Assembly (NCBI RefSeq): GCF_007004655.1
Contig: NZ_ML660087.1
Span: 607,743 to 671,742, forward strand
DNA: 64,000 bases
Direction of reading: 5' to 3'
Source: Exilibacterium tricleocarpae
GTDB taxonomy: Bacteria > Pseudomonadota > Gammaproteobacteria > Pseudomonadales > Cellvibrionaceae
Part shown: one piece after another, positions 33,189-43,171 of the stretch
Layout of the letters: each line of letters opens with the position of its first letter
Position numbering within the stretch: position 1 is the first letter of the stretch
Made by a program: the position numbers and the translations under genes
The notes under the pieces: generated by a model
Told to the model about the DNA's origin: nothing
What the model saw: only the letters and a program-made list of their open reading frames with translations
Databases searched by the model: none

Positions 33189-34109
33189 ATGTCCATGAGC
33201 GCCGACGACACCTCAACAACTTCCCCGCCGCCGGCAACCGACCACACGCCGGGGGCGCGGCTGCGGGCGGCTCGCGAAGCGGCCAATCTGACGCCCCAGA
33301 GTGTGGCGGCGGAACTGCGTATACCTGAAGACAAGTTGTGCGCACTGGAGCAGGACCATTACGAATATATGGTGTCTGAAACCTTTGTGCGCGGTTATAT
33401 CCGCCGCTACGCCGGGCTGGTGAATCTGGACGGCGACGAACTGGTCGCCTGTTACGACCACTATCTGGCGGAGATGCGGCGCACCACGGAGCGGGTCACC
33501 CAGGCGGACCTCGGCACCGGGCGCCAAGCGGCGGCGCGGCGGTTGCCGAGCTGGATGATGCCCGCGGCCATTGCCAGCGCGTTGATGCTGGTGTGGGTAT
33601 TGGCCGTGAACCTATTTGAGGAGCCGCAATCGCCCGGACCGATGGCCGCGCCCGGCACCGGTGTGGCCGGCGAGTCGCCGGCGCCGTCGGGTCCGGCCTC
33701 CATCGACAGCGATGGTCTGCAGGACCAGCCGGCGCCGGCAGGTGAACTGGCGTCGATGGCCCCGGCCACCGCTGAGCCTGCGCCGGCCGCACCTGTGTCT
33801 GCCGAACCCGCGGCGGACGCTTCCGGCCCGGCAGACCTCGTTGCGCCAGCGCCGCAGGTGGCTGCGGTCAGCGATAGTTTGGAATTGTCCTTCACCGACG
33901 AATGCTGGGTCGAGGTCACCGACGCCGGCGGCAAGGTGCTGATCGCTGACCTGCAGCGGGCCGGGCAAACGGTGTCCCTGAGCGGCGCGGCGCCGTTCAA
34001 TATTATGTTGGGTAATGCGCGCGCCGTTGCCGTGACACTCAATGGGGCGGCGGTCGCCGTCAATCCGCAGAGCGGGCGGAAAACGCTGCGCTTCATCGTC
34101 GGTGAATAG
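33189..34109 (+). CDS. rodZ: RodZ-like membrane protein with N-terminal HTH
   Basis: A 306-residue protein. It has a Cro/CI-type helix-turn-helix (ARLRAAREAANLTPQSVAAELR to about residue 80), one membrane segment (AAIASALMLVWVLAVNLF near 130), an Ala/Pro-rich periplasmic linker and a C-terminal beta domain (DUF4115-type, LSFTDECWVEVTDAGG). RodZ links MreB to the elongation machinery and so affects cell shape. It follows pilF by 5 bases and precedes ispG, as in relatives. Confidence 0.87.
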   Translation: MSMSADDTSTTSPPPATDHTPGARLRAAREAANLTPQSVAAELRIPEDKLCALEQDHYEYMVSETFVRGYIRRYAGLVNLDGDELVACYDHYLAEMRRTTERVTQADLGTGRQAAARRLPSWMMPAAIASALMLVWVLAVNLFEEPQSPGPMAAPGTGVAGESPAPSGPASIDSDGLQDQPAPAGELASMAPATAEPAPAAPVSAEPAADASGPADLVAPAPQVAAVSDSLELSFTDECWVEVTDAGGKVLIADLQRAGQTVSLSGAAPFNIMLGNARAVAVTLNGAAVAVNPQSGRKTLRFIVGE

Positions 34110-34145
34110 TCCGGTCCCGACCCCCAGTGTATAGGTAGCTAGACT

Positions 34146-35258
34146 ATGTTTTATCAATCCCCCATCAAACGTCGCCGGTCGCGCCAGATTATGGTCGGCA
34201 AGGTGGCGGTGGGCGGTGACGCCCCCATCTCCGTGCAGAGTATGACCAACACGGAGACCACCGATGTGGCGGCCACAGTGGAGCAGATTCAGCGTCTGGA
34301 AAACGCCGGCGCCGATATTGTCCGGGTCTCGGTGCCCTCGTTGGATGCCGCCGAGGCGTTCGGCAAAATCCGCGCCCAGGTCGAGGTACCGCTGGTGGCC
34401 GATATCCATTTTGACTACCGCATTGCGCTGCGGGTGGCCGACCTGGGGGTCGACTGCCTGCGCATCAACCCGGGCAATATCGGGCGCGAGAAGCGTATCC
34501 GCGCGGTGGTCGACAAGGCCCGCGACCTGGGTATTCCGATTCGCATCGGTGTCAATGCCGGTTCATTGGAGAAGGACCTGCAGAAAAAATACGGTGAACC
34601 GACGCCGGCGGCCCTGGTGGAGTCGGCTTTGCGCCACGTGGCCATTTTGGACGACCTGGATTTCAGGGATTTCAAAGTCAGTGTCAAAGCTTCCGATGTC
34701 TTTATGGCGGTGGCGGCCTACCGCGAACTGGCCGGGCAGATCGAGCAACCGCTGCATCTGGGCATTACCGAGGCCGGCGGCCTGCGCTCCGGTACCGTTA
34801 AATCCGCTGTCGGTCTGGGCGCGCTGCTGATGGACGGGATCGGCGATACGCTGCGCATTTCGCTGGCCGCCGATCCGGTGGAGGAGGTCAAGGTCGGCTG
34901 GGATCTGCTGAAGAGCCTGAAGTTGCGTTCCAAGGGCATCAACTTTATTGCCTGCCCCAGTTGCTCGCGGCAGAACTTCGACGTGATTCAGACCATGAAC
35001 GAACTGGAGACCCGTCTCGAAGATGTGACGACGGCACTGGATGTGGCGGTGATCGGCTGTGTGGTGAACGGACCGGGGGAGGCGAAAGAGGCGGATATCG
35101 GCCTGGCCGGCGGCACTCCCAATAACCTGATTTATATCGACGGTGAACCGAGCCAGAAACTCAAAAAAGAGTCCCTGGTCGATGATCTGGAGCGTTTGAT
35201 CAGGGAAAAAGCCGCCGTCAAGGCGGAGCAACAGAAAGACCTGATTGCAAAAGCCTGA
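34146..35258 (+). CDS. ispG: 4-hydroxy-3-methylbut-2-enyl diphosphate synthase IspG
   Basis: A 370-residue [4Fe-4S] enzyme of the MEP isoprenoid pathway that converts MEcPP to HMBPP. Cluster cysteines are in [11 protein letters not shown] and in [16 protein letters not shown], and the TIM-barrel part begins [19 protein letters not shown]. It depends on Fe-S assembly, which is relevant to the missing isc genes elsewhere in this window. Confidence 0.97.
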   Translation: MFYQSPIKRRRSRQIMVGKVAVGGDAPISVQSMTNTETTDVAATVEQIQRLENAGADIVRVSVPSLDAAEAFGKIRAQVEVPLVADIHFDYRIALRVADLGVDCLRINPGNIGREKRIRAVVDKARDLGIPIRIGVNAGSLEKDLQKKYGEPTPAALVESALRHVAILDDLDFRDFKVSVKASDVFMAVAAYRELAGQIEQPLHLGITEAGGLRSGTVKSAVGLGALLMDGIGDTLRISLAADPVEEVKVGWDLLKSLKLRSKGINFIACPSCSRQNFDVIQTMNELETRLEDVTTALDVAVIGCVVNGPGEAKEADIGLAGGTPNNLIYIDGEPSQKLKKESLVDDLERLIREKAAVKAEQQKDLIAKA

Positions 35259-35316
35259 CCCCCGGTAAACCGGCGGCCGATTGTTTTGCTGTTGACAATG
35301 AAGTTGGGAATTAATC

Positions 35317-36582
35317 TTGGAAAAAATTCAAGCTATACGGGGTATGAACGATCTGCTACCGGACCAATCGGCGCTCTGGCAATACCTGGAGGCCGCGGTC
35401 GCGGGCGTCGTACAAGGTTACGGTTACCGGCAGATTCGTTTCCCTATTCTCGAGGAAACCGAACTGTTCAAGCGCTCTATCGGTGAGGTGACCGATATTG
35501 TTGAAAAAGAGATGTACACCTTCGACGATCGCAATGGTAAGAGCGTGACCCTGCGACCCGAGGGCACGGCGTCCTGTGTGCGCGCCTGTGAGGAACACGG
35601 TCTGCTATACAACCAGGTACAGCGTCTCTGGTACGGCGGGCCCATGTTCCGCTATGAAAAACCACAGAAGGGGCGCCTGCGCCAGTTCCACCAGATCGGG
35701 GTGGAGGCCTTCGGCATGGCGGGGCCTGATATCGACGCCGAGATTTTATTACTGAGTGCCAGGCTGTGGCGGACGCTGGGGGTCGAGCAGGCGGTGACCC
35801 TGCAGCTCAACACGCTCGGTACACCGGCGTCGCGGGCCGCCTTTCGCGATGCCCTGGTGGCTTACCTGAGCGCAAGAAAGGACCAACTCGATGCGGACAG
35901 CCGGCGCCGGCTGGACAGTAACCCGCTGCGTATCCTCGACAGCAAAGATGCCGATACCCAGGCGCTGCTGGCGCAGGCGCCGGTACTGTTCGATTACCTG
36001 GACGACGAATCACGCGCACATTTTGACCGTTTGCAGGGGCTGCTGGACGCCGCCGGTATTGCCTATCAAATCAACCCCCGTATAGTGAGGGGCCTGGATT
36101 ACTACAGCAACACGGTGTTCGAGTGGGTCACCGATAAGCTGGGTGCCCAGGGTACCGTGTGCGCCGGCGGCCGCTACGATGGCCTGGTGGCGCAGTTGGG
36201 GGGGCGACCGACTCCCGCGGTGGGGTTTGCCATGGGTATCGAGCGCCTGGCTTTGCTGGTGGAAACGCTGGACCGGATACCCCCGGGGCTTGATCGACAG
36301 GCCGACATTTACCTGGTAGTGGCGGGTGACGTGCAGGCCGCGGCGGTCCGGCTCGGGGAACAATTGCGCACGGCGTTGCCGCGCCTGAGACTGCTGACCC
36401 ATTGCGGCGGGGGCAGTTTCAAGAGCCAGATGAAAAAGGCCGACCGCAGTGGCGCGTCGGTGGCACTGATTCTCGGTGCGGATGAAGTGGCCGGCAATCG
36501 GGTTGCGCTGAAGTATTTACGTGAGGAAAAGGCGCAGGAAACTCTCACCGTTGAAGAGGTTATCAGCCGCCTGCGAGGCTGA
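35317..36582 (+). CDS. hisS: Histidyl-tRNA synthetase
   Basis: A 421-residue class II synthetase. Motifs include [53 protein letters not shown] and [11 protein letters not shown], with a C-terminal anticodon-binding domain. The start appears to be TTG at 35317: it is the only initiator that keeps the conserved IQAIRGM region, because the next ATG (35343) would remove it. The ribosome site is weak, which together with TTG suggests modest initiation. Confidence 0.96.
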   Translation: MEKIQAIRGMNDLLPDQSALWQYLEAAVAGVVQGYGYRQIRFPILEETELFKRSIGEVTDIVEKEMYTFDDRNGKSVTLRPEGTASCVRACEEHGLLYNQVQRLWYGGPMFRYEKPQKGRLRQFHQIGVEAFGMAGPDIDAEILLLSARLWRTLGVEQAVTLQLNTLGTPASRAAFRDALVAYLSARKDQLDADSRRRLDSNPLRILDSKDADTQALLAQAPVLFDYLDDESRAHFDRLQGLLDAAGIAYQINPRIVRGLDYYSNTVFEWVTDKLGAQGTVCAGGRYDGLVAQLGGRPTPAVGFAMGIERLALLVETLDRIPPGLDRQADIYLVVAGDVQAAAVRLGEQLRTALPRLRLLTHCGGGSFKSQMKKADRSGASVALILGADEVAGNRVALKYLREEKAQETLTVEEVISRLRG

Positions 36583-36692
36583 GTCGAACGGCGCCTGCGA
36601 AGGTGTCGCGGGGGCCCACAACAGGTGCGTGAAGGATAGTGGTGAGCGGCGGCGGTCAGGAAATGTATTCCCGGAAAATAGCCAGAGACCGT

Positions 36693-36786
36693 AGTGAAAG
36701 AAAGGTAGTTGAAGAAAGATAGTTGAAGAAAGCTAGTGGCTAGCAATAGTAGCTAGAAGCAGTAGTTAGAAACAGTAGCTGAAAAC
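36693..36786 (+). repeat. Seven degenerate 13-14 bp tandem units before yfgM
   Basis: The units run AGTGAAAGAAAGGT, AGTTGAAGAAAGAT, AGTTGAAGAAAGCT, AGTGGCTAGCAAT, AGTAGCTAGAAGC, AGTAGTTAGAAAC, AGTAGCTGAAAAC. They lie in the 233-bp gap between hisS and the yfgM start, directly upstream of its ribosome site. Confidence 0.8.
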
Positions 36787-36815
36787 CTTGGCAAAACAGT
36801 AATCAGGAGTCTTTT

Positions 36816-37508
36816 GTGGCGGATCATCTTACCGAAGAAGAACAATTAGAAACCCTTAAAAGGTGGTGGAAGGAGAATGGCAAGTCCACGATAGCGGGGG
36901 TGGTTCTCGCTGTTGCAGGTTATTTCGGCTGGGAGGCCTGGCAGACTCAGCAGCGCGATCAGGCCGAGTCCTCGGCGGCGCTCTACGAACAACTGGTCGA
37001 GGTGCTGGCGGTCGAGCCCGGCCAGTCGTTGAGCGAGGAGCAGCGGGCCAATGCCACCCATTTTGTCCAGCAGTTGCAGGACGGTGATCCGGGCAGTCTC
37101 TATGCCAAGAATGCGGCACTGATGGTGGCGAAACTGAGTGCTGAGAACGACGACCTCGAGCAGGCGGCAATCCATTTGCGTTGGATTCTCGACAACCGGC
37201 CGTCGGACGGCATCAGCCTGGTGGCCAGGGTGCGCTTGTCGCGCGTGTTACTGGCCCAGGCGCAGTTGGATGAGGCGCTGGCGCTGGTGGAGGGCGAGAC
37301 GGACCCGAGCTTCACCGCGGTCTATGCCGAGGCCAGGGGTGATGTGTTGGTCGCCATGGAACGGGTTGCGGACGCTCGTGCGGCCTATCAGTTGGCACTC
37401 GACAGGCTGTTGCCGGGTCAGTCCAACCGCCGTCCCATCCTGCAAATGAAACTCGACGACCTGCAGCTCGCCGCGCCCGCCGTCGCCAGTGCGGAGGAGG
37501 CGCCATGA
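36816..37508 (+). CDS. yfgM: YfgM-like ancillary SecYEG translocon protein
   Basis: A 230-residue protein with one N-terminal membrane segment (STIAGVVLAVAGYFGWEAW) and a periplasmic TPR-like domain. It initiates at GTG, with CAGGAGT 6 bases upstream. YfgM works with PpiD at the Sec translocon in E. coli. It overlaps bamB by 4 bases (ATGA) in the usual order hisS-yfgM-bamB-der. Confidence 0.9.
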   Translation: MADHLTEEEQLETLKRWWKENGKSTIAGVVLAVAGYFGWEAWQTQQRDQAESSAALYEQLVEVLAVEPGQSLSEEQRANATHFVQQLQDGDPGSLYAKNAALMVAKLSAENDDLEQAAIHLRWILDNRPSDGISLVARVRLSRVLLAQAQLDEALALVEGETDPSFTAVYAEARGDVLVAMERVADARAAYQLALDRLLPGQSNRRPILQMKLDDLQLAAPAVASAEEAP

Positions 37509-38644
37509 GGCGTCTCACGCTCGCTCTGTGCGCCGCCCTGATTGTCGGCTGTTCCTCAACCGACAGCATCGATCTGGAGCCCGCTGAGCTGGTGGATTTT
37601 GAAGCCACCGGCAAGATTCGGACCGTCTGGTCCAGAAATGTGGGTGCCGGGCAGGATAAACGCTATACCCTGCTGGTGCCGGCGCTTGCTGCAGAGGCGG
37701 TGTTTGCGGTTGATGTAAAAGGCCGGGTCACGGCGCTAAACCGCAGTGACGGCAAGCGGCTGTGGAGAACCGACCTGGACACGCCGGTATCGGGTGGTGT
37801 CGGTGCCGGCTCCGGGCTGGTGCTGGTGGGGACCTACGCGGGACAGGTCATAGCGTTGAACCAGGCGGACGGCAGCGAGTTGTGGCGCACCCAGGTAAGC
37901 AGTGAAGTGCTGGCACCGCCGCAGACCAATGGTGACATCGTGGTGGCGCAGACTGTGGACGGCAAACTGGTCGGCCTCGAGGCCAAAACCGGGGCGCGCC
38001 GCTGGTTATATGAAAACACTCTGCCGGTGCTGACCCTGCGGGGTACGGGTACGCCGGTATTGAGAGGCGACGCTGTCTACGCCGGCTTTGCCAACGGCAA
38101 GGTCATTGCGGTGAGCGCCAGTGACGGGGTATTGCGTTGGGAACAACGGGTGGGGTTGGCCCAGGGCCGCACCGAGTTGGAGCGAGTGGTGGATATCGAC
38201 GGCTCGCCGATGTTGCACGGCGATTTAGTCTATGCCGTCAGCTTTCAGGGTCGCCTCGGTGCCTTTGGTCGTGCCAATGGTCGCGTGATTTGGGCCCAGG
38301 AAAATTCGAGCTTCCAGAATCTGGCGGCCGGTATCTCCAATGTGTATGTGGTAACCGACAGTGACAGCGTACAGGCCTACCAGGCCAACAGCGGTGAACT
38401 GATCTGGGACAACGACCAGTTGGTTCGCCGCAAGGTATCGGCGCCGCAAACCTTCGCCAACTATGTGGCCGTGGGTGATGACGATGGCTATCTGCATGTC
38501 TTCAGCCAGGCGGATGGCAGCTACGTGGCCCGGCGCAAGCTCGACGGCGATGGTTTGCGCTCGCCTATGATTGCCGCCGGCGACCAGCTTTTTGCTCTGG
38601 GCAACAGCGGCAAATTGGTCGCCCTAGAGGTCGTGAAAAAGTAA
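37505..38644 (+). CDS. bamB: Outer-membrane assembly lipoprotein BamB
   Basis: A 379-residue lipoprotein (lipobox ALIVGC, Cys about residue 17) folding as an eight-bladed PQQ-type beta-propeller; repeats such as DGKRLWRTDLDTPV, DGSELWRTQVSSEV and DGVLRWEQRVGLAQG are visible. It is part of the BAM complex that inserts beta-barrel proteins. It precedes der. Confidence 0.95.
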   Translation: MRRLTLALCAALIVGCSSTDSIDLEPAELVDFEATGKIRTVWSRNVGAGQDKRYTLLVPALAAEAVFAVDVKGRVTALNRSDGKRLWRTDLDTPVSGGVGAGSGLVLVGTYAGQVIALNQADGSELWRTQVSSEVLAPPQTNGDIVVAQTVDGKLVGLEAKTGARRWLYENTLPVLTLRGTGTPVLRGDAVYAGFANGKVIAVSASDGVLRWEQRVGLAQGRTELERVVDIDGSPMLHGDLVYAVSFQGRLGAFGRANGRVIWAQENSSFQNLAAGISNVYVVTDSDSVQAYQANSGELIWDNDQLVRRKVSAPQTFANYVAVGDDDGYLHVFSQADGSYVARRKLDGDGLRSPMIAAGDQLFALGNSGKLVALEVVKK

Positions 38645-38677
38645 GCCCGCGTTGAGGCCACTTCAGAGACAGGTGTC

Positions 38678-40132
38678 ATGGTTCCGGTAATCGCTTTGGT
38701 GGGACGTCCCAATGTAGGCAAGTCCACCCTGTTCAACTGCCTGACTCGCTCGCGCGATGCGCTGGTGGCCAACTACGCCGGTCTCACCCGCGATCGCAAG
38801 TACGGCGAGGCGGATATCGCCGGTCGCCGTTGTATCGTGATCGATACCGGCGGCATCAGCGGCGATGAGACCGGGATAGATACCATCATGGCCGGCCAGT
38901 CGCTGCAGGCGATCGATGAAGCCGACAGCGTGCTGTTTATGGTCGATTGCCGCGACGGCCTGACCCCGGCTGACGCAATGATTGCCAAGCACCTGCGTGT
39001 CACCGGCAAGCGCACCTACCTGGTGGCCAATAAAATCGACGGTCTCAACCACGATCTGGCCGTTGCACCTTTCTATGAACTCGGTCTCGGCGATATCTAT
39101 GCCACTACCGCCACTCACGGGCGCGGGGTGAAAACCCTGATGCAGGCGGTGCTCGACGGCTGCGAGCCACAGGCGACTGCCGGCGTTGCGGAAAACTCAG
39201 AGGATGAACGCTCAGAAAATAAAACAGCAGCGGGCGAAGACACGGCGGAGGAAATCGCCGGTGGGATTAAGATTGCTATTGCCGGGCGACCCAATGTGGG
39301 TAAGTCCACGCTGGTCAATCGCCTGCTCGGCGAAGAGCGGGTGGTGGTATACGATCTGCCGGGCACCACCCGGGACAGTATCTACATCAACTATGAGCGC
39401 CAGGGCAAGGCTTATACACTGATTGATACGGCGGGTGTGCGGCGGCGCAAGAACATCAAGTTAACCGTGGAAAAGTTTTCCATTGTAAAAACACTGCAGG
39501 CTATTGACGACGCCAACGTCGTGATTCTATTGCTTGATGCCAGCGAGGGGCTGGTGGATCAGGACCTGCATCTAATGGGACATGTTATCGATGCGGGACG
39601 CGCCCTGGTGGTCGCCCTGAACAAGTGGGACGGCCTCGAAGACGATCACAAGAGCTACCTAAAAAAGGAATTGGAACGCCGGCTGCGCTTTGTGGATTTT
39701 GCAGACATTCATTTTATTTCGGCGTTGCACGGCACCGGTGTCGGGCATTTATATCAATCGGTGGAGCGGGCCTACCACTCCGCCACCGACAAATTAACCA
39801 CCAACCACCTCACCCGCATTTTGCAGGATGCCGTCGGCGACCACCCGCCACCGCTGGTACACGGCCATCGGATCAAGCTGCGTTATGCCCACCCGGGCGG
39901 GCACAACCCGCCCATTATCGTGATTCACGGCAACCAGACTGAGGCGGTGCCGGCGCACTATCGGCGCTATCTCGAAAAGACGTTTCGACGCGCTCTGGAG
40001 TTACACGGCACACCGATTCGGATTGAATTCAAAACCACCGAGAACCCCTTTGCCGGGCGCAAGAACAAGCTGACGGCGCGGCAGATTGCCAAAAAACGCC
40101 GGTTGATGAAACACACCAAGAAGAAAAAGTAA
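38678..40132 (+). CDS. der: Ribosome assembly GTPase Der (EngA)
   Basis: A 484-residue protein with two consecutive GTPase domains, each with GRPNVGKST, followed by DTGG/DTAG and NKID/NKWD motifs, and a C-terminal KH-like domain with a Lys-rich tail. The linker between the GTPase domains is acidic ([20 protein letters not shown]). Der is needed for 50S subunit maturation. Confidence 0.97.
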   Translation: MVPVIALVGRPNVGKSTLFNCLTRSRDALVANYAGLTRDRKYGEADIAGRRCIVIDTGGISGDETGIDTIMAGQSLQAIDEADSVLFMVDCRDGLTPADAMIAKHLRVTGKRTYLVANKIDGLNHDLAVAPFYELGLGDIYATTATHGRGVKTLMQAVLDGCEPQATAGVAENSEDERSENKTAAGEDTAEEIAGGIKIAIAGRPNVGKSTLVNRLLGEERVVVYDLPGTTRDSIYINYERQGKAYTLIDTAGVRRRKNIKLTVEKFSIVKTLQAIDDANVVILLLDASEGLVDQDLHLMGHVIDAGRALVVALNKWDGLEDDHKSYLKKELERRLRFVDFADIHFISALHGTGVGHLYQSVERAYHSATDKLTTNHLTRILQDAVGDHPPPLVHGHRIKLRYAHPGGHNPPIIVIHGNQTEAVPAHYRRYLEKTFRRALELHGTPIRIEFKTTENPFAGRKNKLTARQIAKKRRLMKHTKKKK

Positions 40133-40141
40133 CGGCCGGGC

Positions 40142-41272
40142 TCACAGCACGGCGTAGTGGCCCTCGCGCCTTAGAATTTCTTTTTTGTATCCCGCCATAT
40201 AGGCCGATTGCGTGCGAATTTTGTAAGCGCGTATCCCCTGTCTCACAAAAACGGTTACCAGGCCTGCGATCAGACCGATGACCACCGCGGCGATGAGTAT
40301 CAACGCGGTTTTGGGCGCGGCGGGTTGTGTCGGGGCAAGAATTGAAGCCGGCAGGGTAAATGCGTCGATACTGGTTTGATGCTGGCGTACTTTCTCGGCA
40401 TCCATCAGCAGCGCGCTTTTGGCTGCTTCCAGTTGTCGCAGCTCGGGGATGAATGCATCTTTTTGTTTGCGGCTTTGCAGTGCTGCAAGTTCCGCCTGTA
40501 GCGCCCTGGTGCCCAACAGGTAGAGTTTGTCATTGAACGGCGTTACTTCCGTGTGGGCCAGATGGTCGATCCTCGGTTCCTGGATGCTGAGTGCCGCGGC
40601 GATATCTGCGGCTTCGGCCAGAACTGCGGCCTTATCAAGCCGTTTGTTTTCAGCCTGTTGCCGGGCCTGTTCCATCGATCGGTCGATATACTGGATGCTG
40701 GCGTCGAGGGCGGCCAACAGGTCCCGGGAGACCGACACGATGACTGCCTGGCTGACAAAGTTCAGGTATGCTTTGAGTTGCGTTGCGGTTTCCTGCGGTT
40801 GTGTGCCGTGCAGGTTGATGGCGGCCCGGGTACCGCTTTTCTCTTTGCTAACACTCAAAGCGTCGAGAAATTGCTTGGCCGTTTGTGGGTTTGCGCCTTG
40901 CGGATTGACTTGTGCACCCGTGGTGGAGAGAAACTGCTCCGCCATATTTTCACTGTGCAGTTTCATTAACGCGGTGTTGAACAACAGTTCGGGACTGAGT
41001 TCACCGGTAGCGCGGTTTTCTGCATCCGCGCTGAAACCGGGAGAGATCAGCGCCAGTTGAATGGTATTGACCGGATAAATATCGGCACTGGCGTTGTACA
41101 GTTTAGGTGTCAGGCCGACATAGATCGCCGCCAGCGTCACGGCGGTGACCATCAGACCCAGCAACACCCGGCGGCCGTTCCAAACGACGGCGATCAATTC
41201 GAACAAGTCTATTTCGTCATCGGAACCGACGGTGGCCGACTGCAACGGAATCTGATTGGCAGGAGCGTTCAT
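40142..41272 (-). CDS. Wzz-type polysaccharide chain-length/co-polymerase protein
   Basis: A 376-residue inner-membrane protein with the Wzz topology: a short cytoplasmic N-terminus with DEIDLFELIAVVWNGRR, a first membrane segment at about 40-60, a large helical periplasmic part and a second membrane segment near 330-350 (ALILIAAVVIGLIAGLVTVF). Such proteins control O-antigen or exopolysaccharide chain length. No glycosyltransferase gene is near, so this is an orphan copy. It converges with der, 9 bases apart. Confidence 0.82.
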   Translation of the reverse strand: MNAPANQIPLQSATVGSDDEIDLFELIAVVWNGRRVLLGLMVTAVTLAAIYVGLTPKLYNASADIYPVNTIQLALISPGFSADAENRATGELSPELLFNTALMKLHSENMAEQFLSTTGAQVNPQGANPQTAKQFLDALSVSKEKSGTRAAINLHGTQPQETATQLKAYLNFVSQAVIVSVSRDLLAALDASIQYIDRSMEQARQQAENKRLDKAAVLAEAADIAAALSIQEPRIDHLAHTEVTPFNDKLYLLGTRALQAELAALQSRKQKDAFIPELRQLEAAKSALLMDAEKVRQHQTSIDAFTLPASILAPTQPAAPKTALILIAAVVIGLIAGLVTVFVRQGIRAYKIRTQSAYMAGYKKEILRREGHYAVL

Positions 41273-41549
41273 AGTCTGTATCTCGAAGTGATTACACTGT
41301 GCCACATTCTGAGATAGTTTGAGCTGTTCCGAGAGCTTGGCACAGATTTAGCCAGCGGATCGCATAGGGCGTAATTAGATCGATACCACTAGCGCACATA
41401 ATAGCGGTGTGCGCGGAAGTGGAACCAGTAAAAAGTTGTAAACTGTCATGCAGGAGAATACGCCGCCAGAAAAGTGTGTACTGCCGGTACAGTAAAATGG
41501 AAACAGTGGGGCGACAACCGACGGCGCGGGTTGTCACCCGACAGGAGCG

Positions 41550-41999
41550 TTACTGGCTGTTACAGCTCCAACCCCAGCCCTGGAGTTTTTCTACAAAAGT
41601 GGCGGCCTGTTGTTCGCAATAGCCCTCGGCACTGCTCGCACTCCACAGTGTTTGTTTGACACCGGGCGTTTCCACATCTTTGTAGTAACTCACTTCGCAG
41701 GGAGTATTGGTCACCGGGTCCAGGTAGTCTACCTCCACGCGTCGCTGTAAATCTTGCAGCACACAGGTGTAGCTGATCGTGCGCGGGTCCGTGTCGCCGG
41801 TTACTTCAGCGGCGGCGCTTTCCTCTTGCGTCACTGGTGTTGCGTCGGCTTCGGCTGCGGTTGGCGTTGCTGCCTCCGACTCCAGCTGCGTGGCTTGTTC
41901 CACCGCCTGCTCGCCGGTGTTGGTTTGCGCCGTCGCTGCAACGGCAGCGATAAGCAGCAGAAAACTTATGCCAGACATCAGTGAATTATTTATTGTCAT
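41550..41999 (-). CDS. Small secreted cysteine-containing protein, unknown
   Basis: A 149-residue protein with a signal peptide (LMSGISFLLLIAAVAATA), a Thr/Ala/Glu-rich linker and a C-terminal domain with four cysteines (YTCVLQDLQRRVEV, TNTPCEVSYYKD, GYCEQQAA, GWSCNSQ), probably forming two disulfides. A GGGAGA site precedes the ATG. The family was not recognised. The gene appears monocistronic. Confidence 0.65.
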   Translation of the reverse strand: MTINNSLMSGISFLLLIAAVAATAQTNTGEQAVEQATQLESEAATPTAAEADATPVTQEESAAAEVTGDTDPRTISYTCVLQDLQRRVEVDYLDPVTNTPCEVSYYKDVETPGVKQTLWSASSAEGYCEQQAATFVEKLQGWGWSCNSQ

Positions 42000-42112
42000 G
42001 GTGCTTGTCTCCCTGTTGGGTATTGGCAACGAACGCCCATTCTAGATAAGTCAGACGAAAAAAAAGGTGAACTCAGTGACAGAAATGGCAACTGAGCGGC
42101 ATATTAGTGTTG

Positions 42113-42907
42113 TCATTCACCCTGTTGATGCCAGAACGGCTGCCCCAGTGTCGGTGTGCTGGGAGTCGCGGTCTGTCGTTTATGCATCAACCCGGCCCGC
42201 GATGCCTGGCGCCCCGCCCCGATGGCGGCGGCAAAAGCGGCGGCCATGGCGGCCGGGTCCCGCGCCCGGGCGACGGCGGTGTTTAACAGCACCGCATCGA
42301 AGCCCATTTCCATGGCTTCTGCGGCCTGCGAAGGTGCGCCGAGACCGGCATCGATAATCAACACGGTATCGGGCAGGCGTTCGCGCAGTGTGCGCAAGTG
42401 ATAGCGATTCAACAGCCCTTGACCGGTGCCGATCGGCGCCCCCCAGGGCATCAGTACCCGACAGCCCACATCGAGCAGGCGCTGGCAGAGAATCAGATCG
42501 TCGGTGCAGTAGGGCAGCACTTTAAATCCCCGCCGCACGAGTTGTTCGGCGGCATCGACCAGACCGAAAGGGTCCGGTTGCAAGTTATAGTCGTCGCCGA
42601 TCACTTCCAGTTTAATCCAGGGAGTGGCAAAAATTTCCCGCGACATTTCCGCCAGCGTCACCGCCTCTTTGGCGGATTTGCAGCCGGCGGTATTTGGCAA
42701 CAGTTTGCGCCCGCTTTGCCGAATGCAGTCCCACAGGCTGTCGCCGTCGCGATCGGCAGGATTTTGCCGGCGCAGTCCCAGGGTTACAATTTCACAGCCC
42801 GAGGCGGTGATTGCCTCGCGCATAATTTGCGGCGACGGGTAGAGCGCTGTGCCGAGTAGAAATCGGCTGGAGAATGTTTCGTCGTAAAGTGTTAGTGCGT
42901 CATCCAT
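42113..42907 (-). CDS. thiG: Thiazole synthase ThiG
   Basis: A 264-residue TIM-barrel enzyme forming the thiazole phosphate of thiamine from deoxyxylulose phosphate, ThiS thiocarboxylate and dehydroglycine. Motifs include [48 protein letters not shown] and [20 protein letters not shown]. The start overlaps the thiS stop (TGATG), so translation is coupled. Confidence 0.96.
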   Translation of the reverse strand: MDDALTLYDETFSSRFLLGTALYPSPQIMREAITASGCEIVTLGLRRQNPADRDGDSLWDCIRQSGRKLLPNTAGCKSAKEAVTLAEMSREIFATPWIKLEVIGDDYNLQPDPFGLVDAAEQLVRRGFKVLPYCTDDLILCQRLLDVGCRVLMPWGAPIGTGQGLLNRYHLRTLRERLPDTVLIIDAGLGAPSQAAEAMEMGFDAVLLNTAVARARDPAAMAAAFAAAIGAGRQASRAGLMHKRQTATPSTPTLGQPFWHQQGE

Positions 42908-43107
42908 CAGCCACCTCCCACAGGTTTAACGATATCGATTCGATCACCCGCTTCCAGGATTCGCGTCGCGTAATTTGAACGGGATACAAACTCGCCGTTG
43001 ATAGCGACTGCAATAGTTTGACCGCCAAATTGCCACAGCTCGATGGCGGCGCTGAGTGTCGTAGCGCCGGCAACTTCTACCGGCTCGTTGTTTAAGCTGA
43101 CCTTCAC
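42907..43107 (-). CDS. thiS: Sulfur carrier protein ThiS
   Basis: A 66-residue ubiquitin-like protein ending in the diagnostic VKPVGGG, whose C-terminal Gly-Gly is adenylated and thiocarboxylated. Translation most likely starts at GTG 43107 ([14 protein letters not shown]), with a GAGAAG site just upstream; this gives the usual length, although the frame is open to 43206. It lies between thiO and thiG. Confidence 0.93.
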   Translation of the reverse strand: MKVSLNNEPVEVAGATTLSAAIELWQFGGQTIAVAINGEFVSRSNYATRILEAGDRIDIVKPVGGG

Positions 43108-43171
43108 TATGTCTTCTCGTCGCAGTATTACAAATAGTGTTGCAAGGTATGCCAACCCGCCGGATGATCTG

